Shown here one piece after another: positions 5,689 through 13,215 of a DNA stretch of 18,388 bases. Location of the stretch: positions 1 through 18,388 of the forward strand of contig CAVFDI010000037.1 in the NCBI GenBank assembly GCA_963621145.1. Reading direction: 5' to 3'. The position numbers were made by a program, and so were the translations under genes. Every line of letters starts with the position of its first letter. The stretch's first letter is position 1. The notes beneath the pieces are model-generated. The model searched no databases and was not told the DNA's origin. It saw nothing but the letters and a program-made list of their open reading frames with translations. Origin of the DNA: W0P28-013 sp963621145. Its GTDB lineage: Bacteria > Bacteroidota > Bacteroidia > Bacteroidales > Paludibacteraceae.

Positions 5689-8253
5689 ATGGAAGTAAAA
5701 GTAAATCATGTAAACGAACCCAGCTGGGTGGAGGTTACAGTGAAAACCCGTCTGCCAAAGACTCTCGAGCGTCTTCACGAGATGTCGCTCAACCTTTGGT
5801 GGGTTTGGTCGGTCGATGCTAAATCATTGTACCGCTCAATCGATGCAAAACTGTGGAGCCAAGTGCGCCACAACCCCATCGCCATGCTCGAACGCGTGAA
5901 AGTGGAGCGTTTCAACGAACTTGCCGAAGACAAAGAGTTCCTGAAAAATTTGGACGAAGTCTATGCTAAGTTCCGTGCATACGTCGACACCAAACCGAGC
6001 AAAAAATTCCCATCGGTTGCCTATTTCAGCATGGAATATGGTCTTACCGACCACCTGAAAATCTACTCGGGCGGTCTGGGCGTGCTGGCTGGCGACTATC
6101 TGAAAGAGGCTTCGGACCACCAAGTGGACATGACTGCCGTAGGTTTCCTCTATCGCTACGGCTACTTCACACAAACACTGACCATGGACGGTCAGCAAAT
6201 AGCCAACTACGAGGCGCAAAACTTCAACCGTCTGCCCATCACGCAAGTGTGCGAACCTGGCGGACAGCCAATGGTAGTGGAAGTGCCTTATCCCGATCGC
6301 ATAGTCTATGCCTACGTTTGGAAAGTGGCTGTAGGACGCGTTTCGCTCTACCTGCTCGACACCGACATGGAGATGAATAGCGAATGGGATCGTTCCATCA
6401 CGCACCAACTCTACGGCGGCGACTGGGAGAATCGTCTGAAACAAGAGATTATGCTTGGCATTGGCGGTATGCTGATGTTGAAAAAACTCGGCATCACCAA
6501 ACAAGTGTACCACTGCAACGAGGGTCACGCAGCACTCATCAGCGTACAACGCTTGGTCGACTATGTAAAGAGCGGATTAAGCATTTCCGAAGCACTCGAA
6601 GTGGTGCGCGCATCGTCGCTCTACACCTGCCACACGCCCGTTCCTGCTGGTCACGACGCCTTCGACGAGAGCCTGTTTGGCAAATACATGGGCAGCTATC
6701 CCGAAAAACTCGGCATTTCGTGGAACGAATTCATCGATATGGGACGCGAAAATCCTGGCAGCCAAGAGAAATTCTCGATGTCGGTATTCGCCTGCAACAT
6801 GTGCCAAGCCGTGAATGGCGTAAGCTGGCTTCACGGCAAAGTATCGCAAGAGATGTTCTCGCCAATCTGGAAAGGCTATCTGCCCGAAGAACTTCACGTA
6901 AGTTATGTAACCAATGGCGTTCACATGCCATCGTGGGCTGCCTCGGAATGGAAAGCCGTGTACGAAAAATATTTCGGCAAAGACTTCTACAACGACCAGT
7001 CGAACATGAAGATCTGGGCGAAGATAAACGATGTGCCCGATGAAGAGATTTGGGCCACACGCACCGCTCTGAAAAATAAACTGATCGACTACATCAAGAC
7101 GCAGTTCCAAGAGAATTGGCTCAAGACACAACAAGATCCTTCGAAAATCGTTTCGATTCTCGACCGCATCAATCCAAATGCGCTCATCATCGGTTTCGGT
7201 CGCCGCTTTGCCACCTATAAACGCGCGCACTTGCTCTTCACCGACTTGGAGCGCCTGAAACGCATTGTGAACGACCCAATTCACCCCGTGCAATTCCTCT
7301 ACACAGGCAAGGCTCACCCTGCCGATGGTGGTGGACAAGCACTCATCAAACGCATCATCGAAATTTCGCGCATGCCAGAATTTTTGGGCAAAGTCATCTT
7401 CCTCGAAAACTACGATATGCGCTTGGCAAAACGCCTCGTTTCGGGTGTCGACATCTGGCTGAACACACCAACGCGCCCACTCGAAGCCTCTGGCACATCG
7501 GGCGAAAAAGCACAGATGAACGGCGTGCTCAACTTCTCGGTGCTCGACGGTTGGTGGCTCGAAGGCTATGTCGAAGGTGCTGGTTGGGCATTGACCGAAA
7601 AACGTACCTACGAAAATCAGCAACACCAAGACCAATTGGACGCTGCTACCATCTACAGCATGCTCGAAAACGAGATTATTCCACTCTATTTTGCAAAAAA
7701 TACCAAAGGCTATTCGCCCGAGTGGATCGCTTGTATCAAGAAATCGATTTCGCAAATCACGCCACGCTTCACCACCAAGCGCATGATCGACGACTACATC
7801 GAACGCTTCTACGCGCCTTTGGCAAAACGCTCGGCCGAACTCACCGCCAACGATTGCGCCAAAGCGAAAGAGATTGCCGCCTGGAAAAAACATGTGGCTC
7901 AGTGCTGGGACAACATCGAAGTGAAATCGCTCGAAATTAACAACCTCGACCGCGTTGAGGTGGGCGGACACACCGAGATGATCGGCAAAATCGACGTTCA
8001 CGACCTGAACGACTCGTGCATCGGTCTGGAACTTGTGATGACCTACGCCGACGAAAAAGGCAAGATGCATGTGGCCGACAAGCGCGAATTCGACCTTGTG
8101 AAACGCGAAGGCACGTTGCTCACTTTCAAATTGGACTACACGCTCGAGCAAGGCGGTACCTACAAATACGCCTTCCGCATGTTCCCAAAGAACAACGACT
8201 TGCCCCACCGCATGGATTTCTGTTACGTTCGCTGGATTCAACGAACCAACTAA
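5689..8253 (+). CDS. glgP: alpha-glucan (glycogen) phosphorylase, GT35, DUF3417-containing type
   Basis: Releases glucose-1-phosphate from glycogen or maltodextrin with phosphate and pyridoxal phosphate (PLP). The 854-residue protein has a DUF3417-type N-terminus (about 15-110, LHEMSLNLWWVWSVDAKSLY), then the catalytic core beginning around VAYFSMEYGL. The motif HCNEGHAAL lies near residue 275, and the PLP-binding segment EASGTSGEKAQMNG places the Schiff-base lysine at K607; close relatives usually have SGMKAAMNG here. FGRRFATYKRA and LDGWWLEGY are further landmarks of the short-phosphorylase group, which includes the archaeal and thermophile maltodextrin phosphorylases. A C-terminal beta-rich portion (about 745-850) follows. 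It lies directly after glycogen synthase and before a strong terminator, so the two form a glycogen synthesis and breakdown pair. Confidence 0.93.
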   Translation: MEVKVNHVNEPSWVEVTVKTRLPKTLERLHEMSLNLWWVWSVDAKSLYRSIDAKLWSQVRHNPIAMLERVKVERFNELAEDKEFLKNLDEVYAKFRAYVDTKPSKKFPSVAYFSMEYGLTDHLKIYSGGLGVLAGDYLKEASDHQVDMTAVGFLYRYGYFTQTLTMDGQQIANYEAQNFNRLPITQVCEPGGQPMVVEVPYPDRIVYAYVWKVAVGRVSLYLLDTDMEMNSEWDRSITHQLYGGDWENRLKQEIMLGIGGMLMLKKLGITKQVYHCNEGHAALISVQRLVDYVKSGLSISEALEVVRASSLYTCHTPVPAGHDAFDESLFGKYMGSYPEKLGISWNEFIDMGRENPGSQEKFSMSVFACNMCQAVNGVSWLHGKVSQEMFSPIWKGYLPEELHVSYVTNGVHMPSWAASEWKAVYEKYFGKDFYNDQSNMKIWAKINDVPDEEIWATRTALKNKLIDYIKTQFQENWLKTQQDPSKIVSILDRINPNALIIGFGRRFATYKRAHLLFTDLERLKRIVNDPIHPVQFLYTGKAHPADGGGQALIKRIIEISRMPEFLGKVIFLENYDMRLAKRLVSGVDIWLNTPTRPLEASGTSGEKAQMNGVLNFSVLDGWWLEGYVEGAGWALTEKRTYENQQHQDQLDAATIYSMLENEIIPLYFAKNTKGYSPEWIACIKKSISQITPRFTTKRMIDDYIERFYAPLAKRSAELTANDCAKAKEIAAWKKHVAQCWDNIEVKSLEINNLDRVEVGGHTEMIGKIDVHDLNDSCIGLELVMTYADEKGKMHVADKREFDLVKREGTLLTFKLDYTLEQGGTYKYAFRMFPKNNDLPHRMDFCYVRWIQRTN

Positions 8254-8261
8254 TAAAAAAG

Positions 8262-8288
8262 ACGCCGCAAATTGCGGCGTTTTTTTTT
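8262..8288 (+). terminator. intrinsic terminator after glgP
   Basis: The stem ACGCCGC / GCGGCGT with a 5-nt loop is followed by nine T (counting the last stem base). It begins 9 nt after the stop codon. Confidence 0.92.
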
Positions 8289-8322
8289 GCTCCATCACAA
8301 TTTCCGACCATATTCCTAATCG

Positions 8323-8350
8323 AAAACTCTGTTACATGTAACAGGATTTT
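8323..8350. repeat. palindrome CTGTTACATGTAACAG in the convergent gap
   Basis: A perfect 16-bp palindrome at 8329-8344 is extended by AAAA and TTTT arms, giving 28 bp with one G-U and one mismatched pair. It lies between the ends of two facing genes. On the minus strand it could form a hairpin ending in TTTT and so help terminate the ATPase transcript, although it is 170 nt beyond that stop. It may instead be a protein-binding palindrome. Confidence 0.5.
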
Positions 8351-8374
8351 AGAATAGAAATCACAATTGAATGG

Positions 8375-8414
8375 TTAGATAAATTAGAAATTAGGAGTGA
8401 GGATTTAGGAATTA
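8375..8414 (+). repeat. degenerate TTAGGA-type short tandem repeat
   Basis: Irregular 7-10-nt units (TTAGATAA, ATTAGAAA, TTAGGAGTGA, GGATTTAGGA, ATTA). The segment AATTAGGAGTGAGGA recurs in reverse complement at 16382-16396. It lies in the 262-bp gap between the convergent phosphorylase and ATPase genes, where I see no gene. Confidence 0.55.
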
Positions 8415-8515
8415 ACGCAAAAAATAACGTGCAGCGACCGTTAAATTCGGAGCTTTCTGAAAAAATTGAAACCTAAAAACAAAAATTTGCGACAGCAAAT
8501 TCAGAAACATCTTCA

Positions 8516-10399
8516 TTATTCGTTGCTCGAAATGCGTAGCGTGCGCATGGCATTCAGCACTGCAAGCACGGTTACGCCAACATCGGCAAACACGGCCATC
8601 CACATAGTGGCAAGGCCAAAGCCCGCAAGCAACAGAACCAGCACCTTCACGCCAATGGCGAACCACACGTTTTGTCGTGCAATGCCAACCGTACGCCGCG
8701 CAATGGCAATGGCAGTAGCAATTTTCGATGGTTTATCGTCCATCAGCACCACATCGGCGGCCTCGATGGCAGCATCGGAACCAAGTGCGCCCATAGCAAT
8801 GCCCACATCGGCACGAGCCAACACAGGCGCATCGTTTATGCCATCGCCAACAAAAGCAAGATTTGCTCCTTTCGTTTTTTCGCCAAGCAATCGCTCAACG
8901 TGAGCCACCTTGTCGGCAGGCAACAATTCGGCATGAAATTCGTCGAGATGAAGCTCGTTGGCTACCGCTTGCGCCACCTCGGCACGATCGCCAGTAAGCA
9001 TCACAGTGCGCTGTACGCCAACATTTTTCAGCGATGCGATGGCTGCGGCAGCATCATCTTTCACTCTATCAGAAATGACAATATGTCCAACATACACGCC
9101 ATCGATAGCCACATGAATGATGGTTCCAACATGGTGACACTGATGCCAATCGACACCAACACTCTCCATCATTTTGCTGTTGCCAACGCAAACCATCTGA
9201 CCGTTCACCTGCGCACGAATGCCATGTCCCGCTATCTCCTCGATGTTTTCGACCACACATTCATCGTTCACATTGGGATAAGCCGCCCGCAACGAAGCCG
9301 CAATGGGGTGAGTAGAAAAATGCTCGACATGCGCTGCCAAATGCAGCAGTTGCGTTTCGCTGATCTTGTCGGGATGCACGGCAGTAACGGCAAATTCGCC
9401 ACGAGTGAGCGTGCCAGTCTTGTCGAAAACCACAGTATCGACCTTCGACAGCGCATCCATAAAGTTACCACCTTTCACTAGAATGCCTTTTTTCGATGCG
9501 CCACCAATGCCGCCAAAAAATGTGAGCGGAACCGAAATAACTAGCGCGCAAGGACAAGAAACTACCAAAAATGTAAGCGCGCGACTGAGCCAAATGGGCA
9601 ATTCTGCCAGATAATTTTCAGCAAAAATAGGCGGAATGAACGCCAACGCAATGGCGGCGAACACCACAATAGGCGTGTAGATGCGCGCAAATCGGGAAAT
9701 GAAAGTTTCGCTTTTCGACTTGTTGTCGCCGGCATTTTCTACAAGATTGATAATTTTCGAGGCAGTGCTTTCGCCAAAATTTTTGGTCGTTTTCACGCGA
9801 ATCAATCCTGAAATGTTCACGCAACCCGAAACCACATCGTCGCCAGCCTGCACATCGCGCGGCGCACTCTCGCCAGTCAGTGCCACGGTGTTCAGACTCG
9901 AAGTTCCGTCGACGATATAGCCATCGAGCGGGATTTTTTCGCCTGGGCGAACCATTATCACCTCGCCCACCACCACGCTATCGGGAGCCACAGTTTCGAC
10001 GCTTCCATTGCGCTCCACATTAGCCGTATCAGGACGAATATCCATCAGTTGTGCGATGGATTTGCGGCTATTTCCTTCGGCATAATCTTCGAAAAGTTCG
10101 CCCACTTGGAAGAAGAGCATCACAAAAACCGCCTCAAGAAATTCCGTTTCGGCACCAGGCAAAAATCCGATGCAAAGTGCGCCAATGGTGGCTACGCACA
10201 TCAAAAAATCTTCGTTGAAAGCCTCGCCATGCAGCAAACCTTCGGCGGCCTCGGCAATCACCTCGTAACCCACCACAAGATACGGCACAAGGTAGATTAG
10301 CAGTAGTTGCCACGTAGGCAGATTTGTAGTATGTTCAACCACCACAGCGGCAATCAAAAGCACACTAGCGAGGGCAATTTTCAGGATTTTCGATTTCAT
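8516..10399 (-). CDS. P1B-type heavy-metal ATPase, Zn/Cd/Pb exporter type
   Basis: Inner-membrane pump that uses ATP to export divalent soft metals. Numbering from the ATG at 10399 (627 residues): TGES 175-178, the transmembrane metal motif CPC 282-284, the phosphorylation motif DKTGTLT 326-332, the HP dipeptide 364-365 and GDGINDAP 518-525. A lysine in the seventh helix (K585, AIGVKVLV) and an aspartate in the eighth (D606, VFADVGVTVL) mark the ZntA/CadA (P1B-2) subgroup rather than copper pumps. There is no N-terminal heavy-metal-associated domain or CxxC; the protein begins at its first helix. An upstream in-frame non-ATG codon (10453) would add 18 hydrophilic residues, but MKSKILKIALASV is the more natural start. 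No metal-responsive regulator gene is adjacent. Confidence 0.93.
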   Translation of the reverse strand: MKSKILKIALASVLLIAAVVVEHTTNLPTWQLLLIYLVPYLVVGYEVIAEAAEGLLHGEAFNEDFLMCVATIGALCIGFLPGAETEFLEAVFVMLFFQVGELFEDYAEGNSRKSIAQLMDIRPDTANVERNGSVETVAPDSVVVGEVIMVRPGEKIPLDGYIVDGTSSLNTVALTGESAPRDVQAGDDVVSGCVNISGLIRVKTTKNFGESTASKIINLVENAGDNKSKSETFISRFARIYTPIVVFAAIALAFIPPIFAENYLAELPIWLSRALTFLVVSCPCALVISVPLTFFGGIGGASKKGILVKGGNFMDALSKVDTVVFDKTGTLTRGEFAVTAVHPDKISETQLLHLAAHVEHFSTHPIAASLRAAYPNVNDECVVENIEEIAGHGIRAQVNGQMVCVGNSKMMESVGVDWHQCHHVGTIIHVAIDGVYVGHIVISDRVKDDAAAAIASLKNVGVQRTVMLTGDRAEVAQAVANELHLDEFHAELLPADKVAHVERLLGEKTKGANLAFVGDGINDAPVLARADVGIAMGALGSDAAIEAADVVLMDDKPSKIATAIAIARRTVGIARQNVWFAIGVKVLVLLLAGFGLATMWMAVFADVGVTVLAVLNAMRTLRISSNE

Positions 10400-10450
10400 C
10401 AAGCGGGAAATTTTCTGATTTCTAGTTGGGCTAAATAAATAATTCTGCCG

Positions 10451-10458
10451 CAAAAATA
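10451..10458 (-). promoter_or_regulatory. possible -7 box of the P1B ATPase
   Basis: The minus strand reads TATTTTTG, a match to TAnnTTTG about 50 nt before the ATG at 10399. No convincing -33 TTTG is seen. No clear operator for a metal-sensing repressor is visible in the 117-bp divergent gap. Confidence 0.4.
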
Positions 10459-10480
10459 TGCATTTTTCGCCATTTTATGG

Positions 10481-10509
10481 TTTGAATTGAGAGAATTTTG
10501 CTACTTTTG
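10481..10509 (+). promoter_or_regulatory. promoter of the vanZ-like / dprA unit
   Basis: TTTG at 10481-10484 and TACTTTTG at 10502-10509, 17 nt apart, make a good Bacteroidota promoter. The ATG at 10517 lies only 7 nt after the box, so transcription would begin at or very near the start codon (leaderless or nearly so). Confidence 0.65.
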
Positions 10510-10516
10510 CAAAATT

Positions 10517-10885
10517 ATGCGCATTTTTACTCGCTATTGGAAGACAATTTTGTGCGCGGCAGCCATTGCAGTGTTGTCGCTCGCACCACTCTCTGCGCCA
10601 TCGGAACTGCAAGTGCCGCACGCCGACAAATGGGTGCACGCCGCAATGTATGCAGCATTGGCAGTGGCTGCGTTTCTCGATGTGAAACAGCGTTTTTCGT
10701 TGACAAAAAATGCCATTTTTCTGCTCGTTTTGCCCATTTTTTATGGCGGATTGATGGAGATTTTGCAAGAATTCTGCACACCATTGCGCTCGGGCAGTTG
10801 GGGCGACCTCGCAGCCGATGTTCTTGGCGGTTGGTTGGCAACGGCATGTTGCCTTCTCATCGGCAAAATCTCGAAGAAACAATAA
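10517..10885 (+). CDS. VanZ-like family membrane protein
   Basis: A 122-residue protein with three to four hydrophobic helices (about 9-27, 43-58, 64-82, 98-116). It carries family landmarks: PHADKWVHAAMYAALA, with DK-x-x-H near the second helix, and GGLMEILQEFCTPLRSGSWGDLAADVLGG, where E, R/G, D and N/D-x-x-G positions are conserved in VanZ/teicoplanin-resistance-like proteins. The general family is widespread and mostly of unknown function, so no antibiotic phenotype is claimed. The ATG at 10517 is chosen because the good promoter lies just upstream; an in-frame TTG at 10487 would fall inside that promoter. It is followed by dprA after 29 nt and probably shares its transcript. Confidence 0.82.
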   Translation: MRIFTRYWKTILCAAAIAVLSLAPLSAPSELQVPHADKWVHAAMYAALAVAAFLDVKQRFSLTKNAIFLLVLPIFYGGLMEILQEFCTPLRSGSWGDLAADVLGGWLATACCLLIGKISKKQ

Positions 10886-10914
10886 CAACACAGCCATTTT
10901 CTTAAAAACAAACC

Positions 10915-12027
10915 ATGAACGAAACGCTAAAATACCAAATCGCCCTGACTTTGATCAATGGTCTTGGACCGATAAATGGTCGCAAACTGCTAGCTCATTT
11001 TGGCAGTGCCGAAGCCATTTTCGAGCAATCGCCCAAGTCGCTGCGCACCATTCCAGGCATTGGCGAGGTGTTGGCCGAAGCGGTGCTATCGCAAAAAGAG
11101 GTCTTTGCGCGCGCCGAACGTGAGATTGAATTCATCGAAAAATACAACATTCAGACGCATTTTTTTAGCGATTCCACCTATCCACGTCGACTGAAGGAGT
11201 GCGAAGATGCACCGCTGCTGCTCTACACCAAGGGCTGCACCGATTTTAATGCTGGTCGTTACTTGGCGGTGGTTGGCACGCGCAAAATCACGCCCTACGG
11301 ACGCGACGTGTGCAACGCGCTCATTGCCGATTTAGCGCAGACGCAGCCCAGTCTTACCATTGTGAGCGGTTTGGCCTATGGCGTCGATGTGGCAGCTCAT
11401 CGTGCGGCGCTCGACAACGGATTGCGCACTTTTGGTGTGGTGGCGCATGGTTTGGATCAGATTTATCCTTCGGCCAACCGCGCTGTGGCACGAAAAATGA
11501 TAGAAGATGGTGGCGCCATAATCACCGAATTTCCGTCGGAAACGCAGCCCATTGCCGCCAATTTTGTGCAGCGCAACCGTGTGGTGGCTGGCATGTGCGA
11601 TGCAGTTTTGGTGGTCGAATCGGCTCTGAAAGGCGGCTCGCTCATCACCGCCGATTTGGCAAACGACTACGACCGCGATGTTTTTGCAGTACCCGGTCGC
11701 GCCAGCGATGTGCAATCGCAAGGCTGCAACAACTTGATTTACAGCAACAAAGCCGTACTTGTGCAAACCGCTGCCGATCTCGAAAAATTTATGAGTTGGG
11801 ACAGTCAGCCGCTTTCGCGCGCACGTCAGCAGGAACTTTTCGACCTACTCACACCCGAGGAACAAAAAGTGATAGATGTGCTGCACACAGCCGACGCGGT
11901 CTACATCAATCATCTGTCGCAACAGAGCGGCATTCCGCTGCAAAAATTGCTGCCTTTGCTCGTGCAGATGGAGTTCAAAGGCCTAGTGCGCCAACTGCCC
12001 GGTAGCCTTTATAAAGTGGTAAATTAG
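10915..12027 (+). CDS. dprA: DNA processing protein DprA
   Basis: Binds incoming single-stranded DNA and loads RecA during natural transformation; cytosolic. The 370-residue product has the three-part layout of the long form: an N-terminal helix-hairpin-helix/SAM-like region (about 8-58, with IPGIGEVLAEAVL), the Rossmann-type core (about 84-295) with VVGTRKITPYGR, IVSGLAYGVDVAAH, IITEFPSETQP, NFVQRNRVVAG and SLITADLA, and a C-terminal winged-helix domain (about 308-368). It sits 29 nt behind the VanZ-like gene. dprA is common in bacteria not known to be competent, so its presence alone does not show competence. No SD is needed to fix the start: MNETLKYQIALTLINGLGP fits the family. Confidence 0.96.
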   Translation: MNETLKYQIALTLINGLGPINGRKLLAHFGSAEAIFEQSPKSLRTIPGIGEVLAEAVLSQKEVFARAEREIEFIEKYNIQTHFFSDSTYPRRLKECEDAPLLLYTKGCTDFNAGRYLAVVGTRKITPYGRDVCNALIADLAQTQPSLTIVSGLAYGVDVAAHRAALDNGLRTFGVVAHGLDQIYPSANRAVARKMIEDGGAIITEFPSETQPIAANFVQRNRVVAGMCDAVLVVESALKGGSLITADLANDYDRDVFAVPGRASDVQSQGCNNLIYSNKAVLVQTAADLEKFMSWDSQPLSRARQQELFDLLTPEEQKVIDVLHTADAVYINHLSQQSGIPLQKLLPLLVQMEFKGLVRQLPGSLYKVVN

Positions 12028-12111
12028 AGTTGAAAATTTATAGGTGAGAGGATAAGCCACTAACCTCAAAAACTCACATAACACGACAATCTGAAAATCA
12101 TTTTCACTTTA

Positions 12112-12236
12112 GGTAGGTCCTAAAAATTATCTTTGCAAGAATTTTTGAATAGATTGAAAGAGTTTTTGAAGGCGCAAAAACGTCTAGTAACTTACCAAAG
12201 AAAAATATAGAAGCGTAGAATTTTTAGCACCTACCC
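12112..12236 (+). mobile_element. MITE-like element with 17-bp terminal inverted repeats
   Basis: The left end GGTAGGTCCTAAAAATT (12112-12128) and the right end AATTTTTAGCACCTACC (12219-12235) are inverted copies with 16 of 17 matches. The sequence between has no gene. TTA flanks both sides (12109-12111 and 12237-12239), which could be a 3-bp target duplication or chance. The left end runs into a promoter-like TATCTTTG (12128-12135) and matches the minus-strand sequence at 94-132. The element ends 3 bases before the recO ATG. It could be a miniature transposable element or a structured leader; the promoter-like core may serve recO. Confidence 0.5.
12128..12135 (+). promoter_or_regulatory. possible -7 box for recO within the inverted-repeat element
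   Basis: TATCTTTG fits TAnnTTTG and would give a leader of about 95 nt. There is no TTTG at -33; GGTAGG occupies roughly that place, as in the related copy at the left edge. Confidence 0.4.
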
Positions 12237-12238
12237 TT

Positions 12239-12955
12239 ATGCAAAAAACGCAAGCCATTGTGTTACAGGCATTTCGCTACGGCGAGAGCAGTCATGTGGT
12301 GCGCATGTTCACGCGCAGCAACGGACTTGTGTCGTGCATGGTGAAAGGGAGCGGACGCCGCAGCGCTTTGCCCGCCGTGTTGATGCAGCCTTTTTCGCTT
12401 GTCGATGTGGTGATGGATGTGCGCCCCAATCGCCAATTTCAGTACATTCGCGAATGCAACTGCAACCAACCAACCGACAACATCACAACCGACCCAATAA
12501 AAAATGGTGTAGCATTTTTTCTTTGCGAATTTCTTTGTCACACGCTGCAGCCCGCCATGCCCGATGAGCAGATGTTCGATTTTGTGCGCAGTTCCATCAG
12601 CATTTTCAACGCCACAGAGCGCGGAATCGCCAATTTTCACCTCGTTTTCTTGATAAAACTCACCTACTTTTTCGGTTTCTTCCCAAATCTGAGCGATTTC
12701 TGCGAAGGAGCAATGTTCGATTTGTCGAACAGCCTATTCGTACGCGAAAAAATCAGCGAAAACACACTCACAGCCGACGAGACACTCGTTTTTGTGCAAC
12801 TGATGCGCATGGATTACGCCAACATGCACCTTTTTGCACTCTCGCGCACACAGCGCAACGACATTTTGCAGCACATCATAGACTATTATCGACTGCACTT
12901 GCCCGAATTTGGCACGCTCAAATCGCTCGATGTGCTGAAACAACTCTACTCCTAA
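12239..12955 (+). CDS. recO: DNA repair protein RecO
   Basis: Helps RecA load on SSB-coated single-stranded DNA and anneals strands in the RecF pathway. The 238-residue protein has the N-terminal OB-fold (about 1-75: TQAIVLQAFRYGESSHVVRMFTRSNGLVSCMVKG) and a helical middle and C-terminal part, ending in LPEFGTLKSLDVLKQLYS, which matches the family's closing motif. The four-cysteine zinc site of some RecO proteins is not apparent. The start codon lies directly after the inverted-repeat element (12112-12236), so this element probably forms its 5' untranslated region. No terminator is visible after the stop codon, and the tRNA-Arg promoter begins within 5 nt. Confidence 0.9.
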   Translation: MQKTQAIVLQAFRYGESSHVVRMFTRSNGLVSCMVKGSGRRSALPAVLMQPFSLVDVVMDVRPNRQFQYIRECNCNQPTDNITTDPIKNGVAFFLCEFLCHTLQPAMPDEQMFDFVRSSISIFNATERGIANFHLVFLIKLTYFFGFFPNLSDFCEGAMFDLSNSLFVREKISENTLTADETLVFVQLMRMDYANMHLFALSRTQRNDILQHIIDYYRLHLPEFGTLKSLDVLKQLYS

Positions 12956-12987
12956 TTTGCTCAAACGGCAAAAAAACGCTAATTTTG
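12956..12987 (+). promoter_or_regulatory. promoter of tRNA-Arg
   Basis: TTTG at 12956-12959 and TAATTTTG at 12980-12987, 20 nt apart, make a good match to the phylum consensus. The mature tRNA starts 64 nt after the box. The leader contains three imperfect ACTTTCAA-type units (13013-13038). Confidence 0.65.
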
Positions 12988-13050
12988 CAGCGAAAAATCA
13001 AACGCAGCACACAACTTTCAAACTTTACAAACTTTCTGACTCTGACATAA

Positions 13051-13122
13051 GGCCTTGTAGTTCAATGGATAGAATACGAGTTTCCTAAACTTTAGATCCG
13101 GGTTCGATTCCCGGCAGGGCTA
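13051..13122 (+). tRNA. tRNA-Arg (anticodon CCT)
   Basis: A cloverleaf can be drawn: acceptor stem GGCCTTG / CAGGGCT, D arm GTTC / GAAT, anticodon loop TTCCTAA with CCT at 13084-13086 and T arm CCGGG-TTCGATT-CCCGG. It decodes AGG. The anticodon stem is weak: C27 faces U43 and G28 pairs with U42. CCA is not encoded. Confidence 0.93.
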
Positions 13123-13186
13123 CTTCTTCTTCGAATAAAAAAAGAAGAATGAATAATGAAAAATAAGTCCGTGACTGCGGCTTATC

Positions 13187-13206
13187 GAACTTTCAACTTT
13201 CAACTC
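13187..13206 (+). repeat. CTTTCAA short tandem repeat before the methyltransferase gene
   Basis: Bases AACTTTCAACTTTCAACTCT are about two and a half heptamer units, the reverse complement of the AGTTGAAA-type units seen near mrp and the OmpA-like gene. They lie 10 nt before the TTG start codon. Confidence 0.5.
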
Positions 13207-13215
13207 TTGTAAATC

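Noticed and set aside
6577..8298. Long open frame (573 codons) on the minus strand
   Set aside because: It lies wholly opposite the glycogen phosphorylase gene, has no recognisable motifs and has the composition of an antisense shadow.
8516..10453. Copper-exporting (CopA-type) ATPase
   Set aside because: The seventh- and eighth-helix residues K and D fit the Zn/Cd/Pb subgroup, and the Asn/Tyr/Met-Ser pattern of copper pumps is absent.
10487..10516. Upstream TTG start for the VanZ-like protein
   Set aside because: It lies within the -33/-7 promoter region and would add residues without family resemblance.
10517..10885. Glycopeptide resistance function for the VanZ-like gene
   Set aside because: No other van genes are present and the family is broad; similarity alone does not support a resistance role.
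13121..13186. Terminator for tRNA-Arg
   Set aside because: A weak hairpin (ATAAG-CCG / CGG-CTTAT, with a bulge) exists at about 13164-13186 but has no T run after it.
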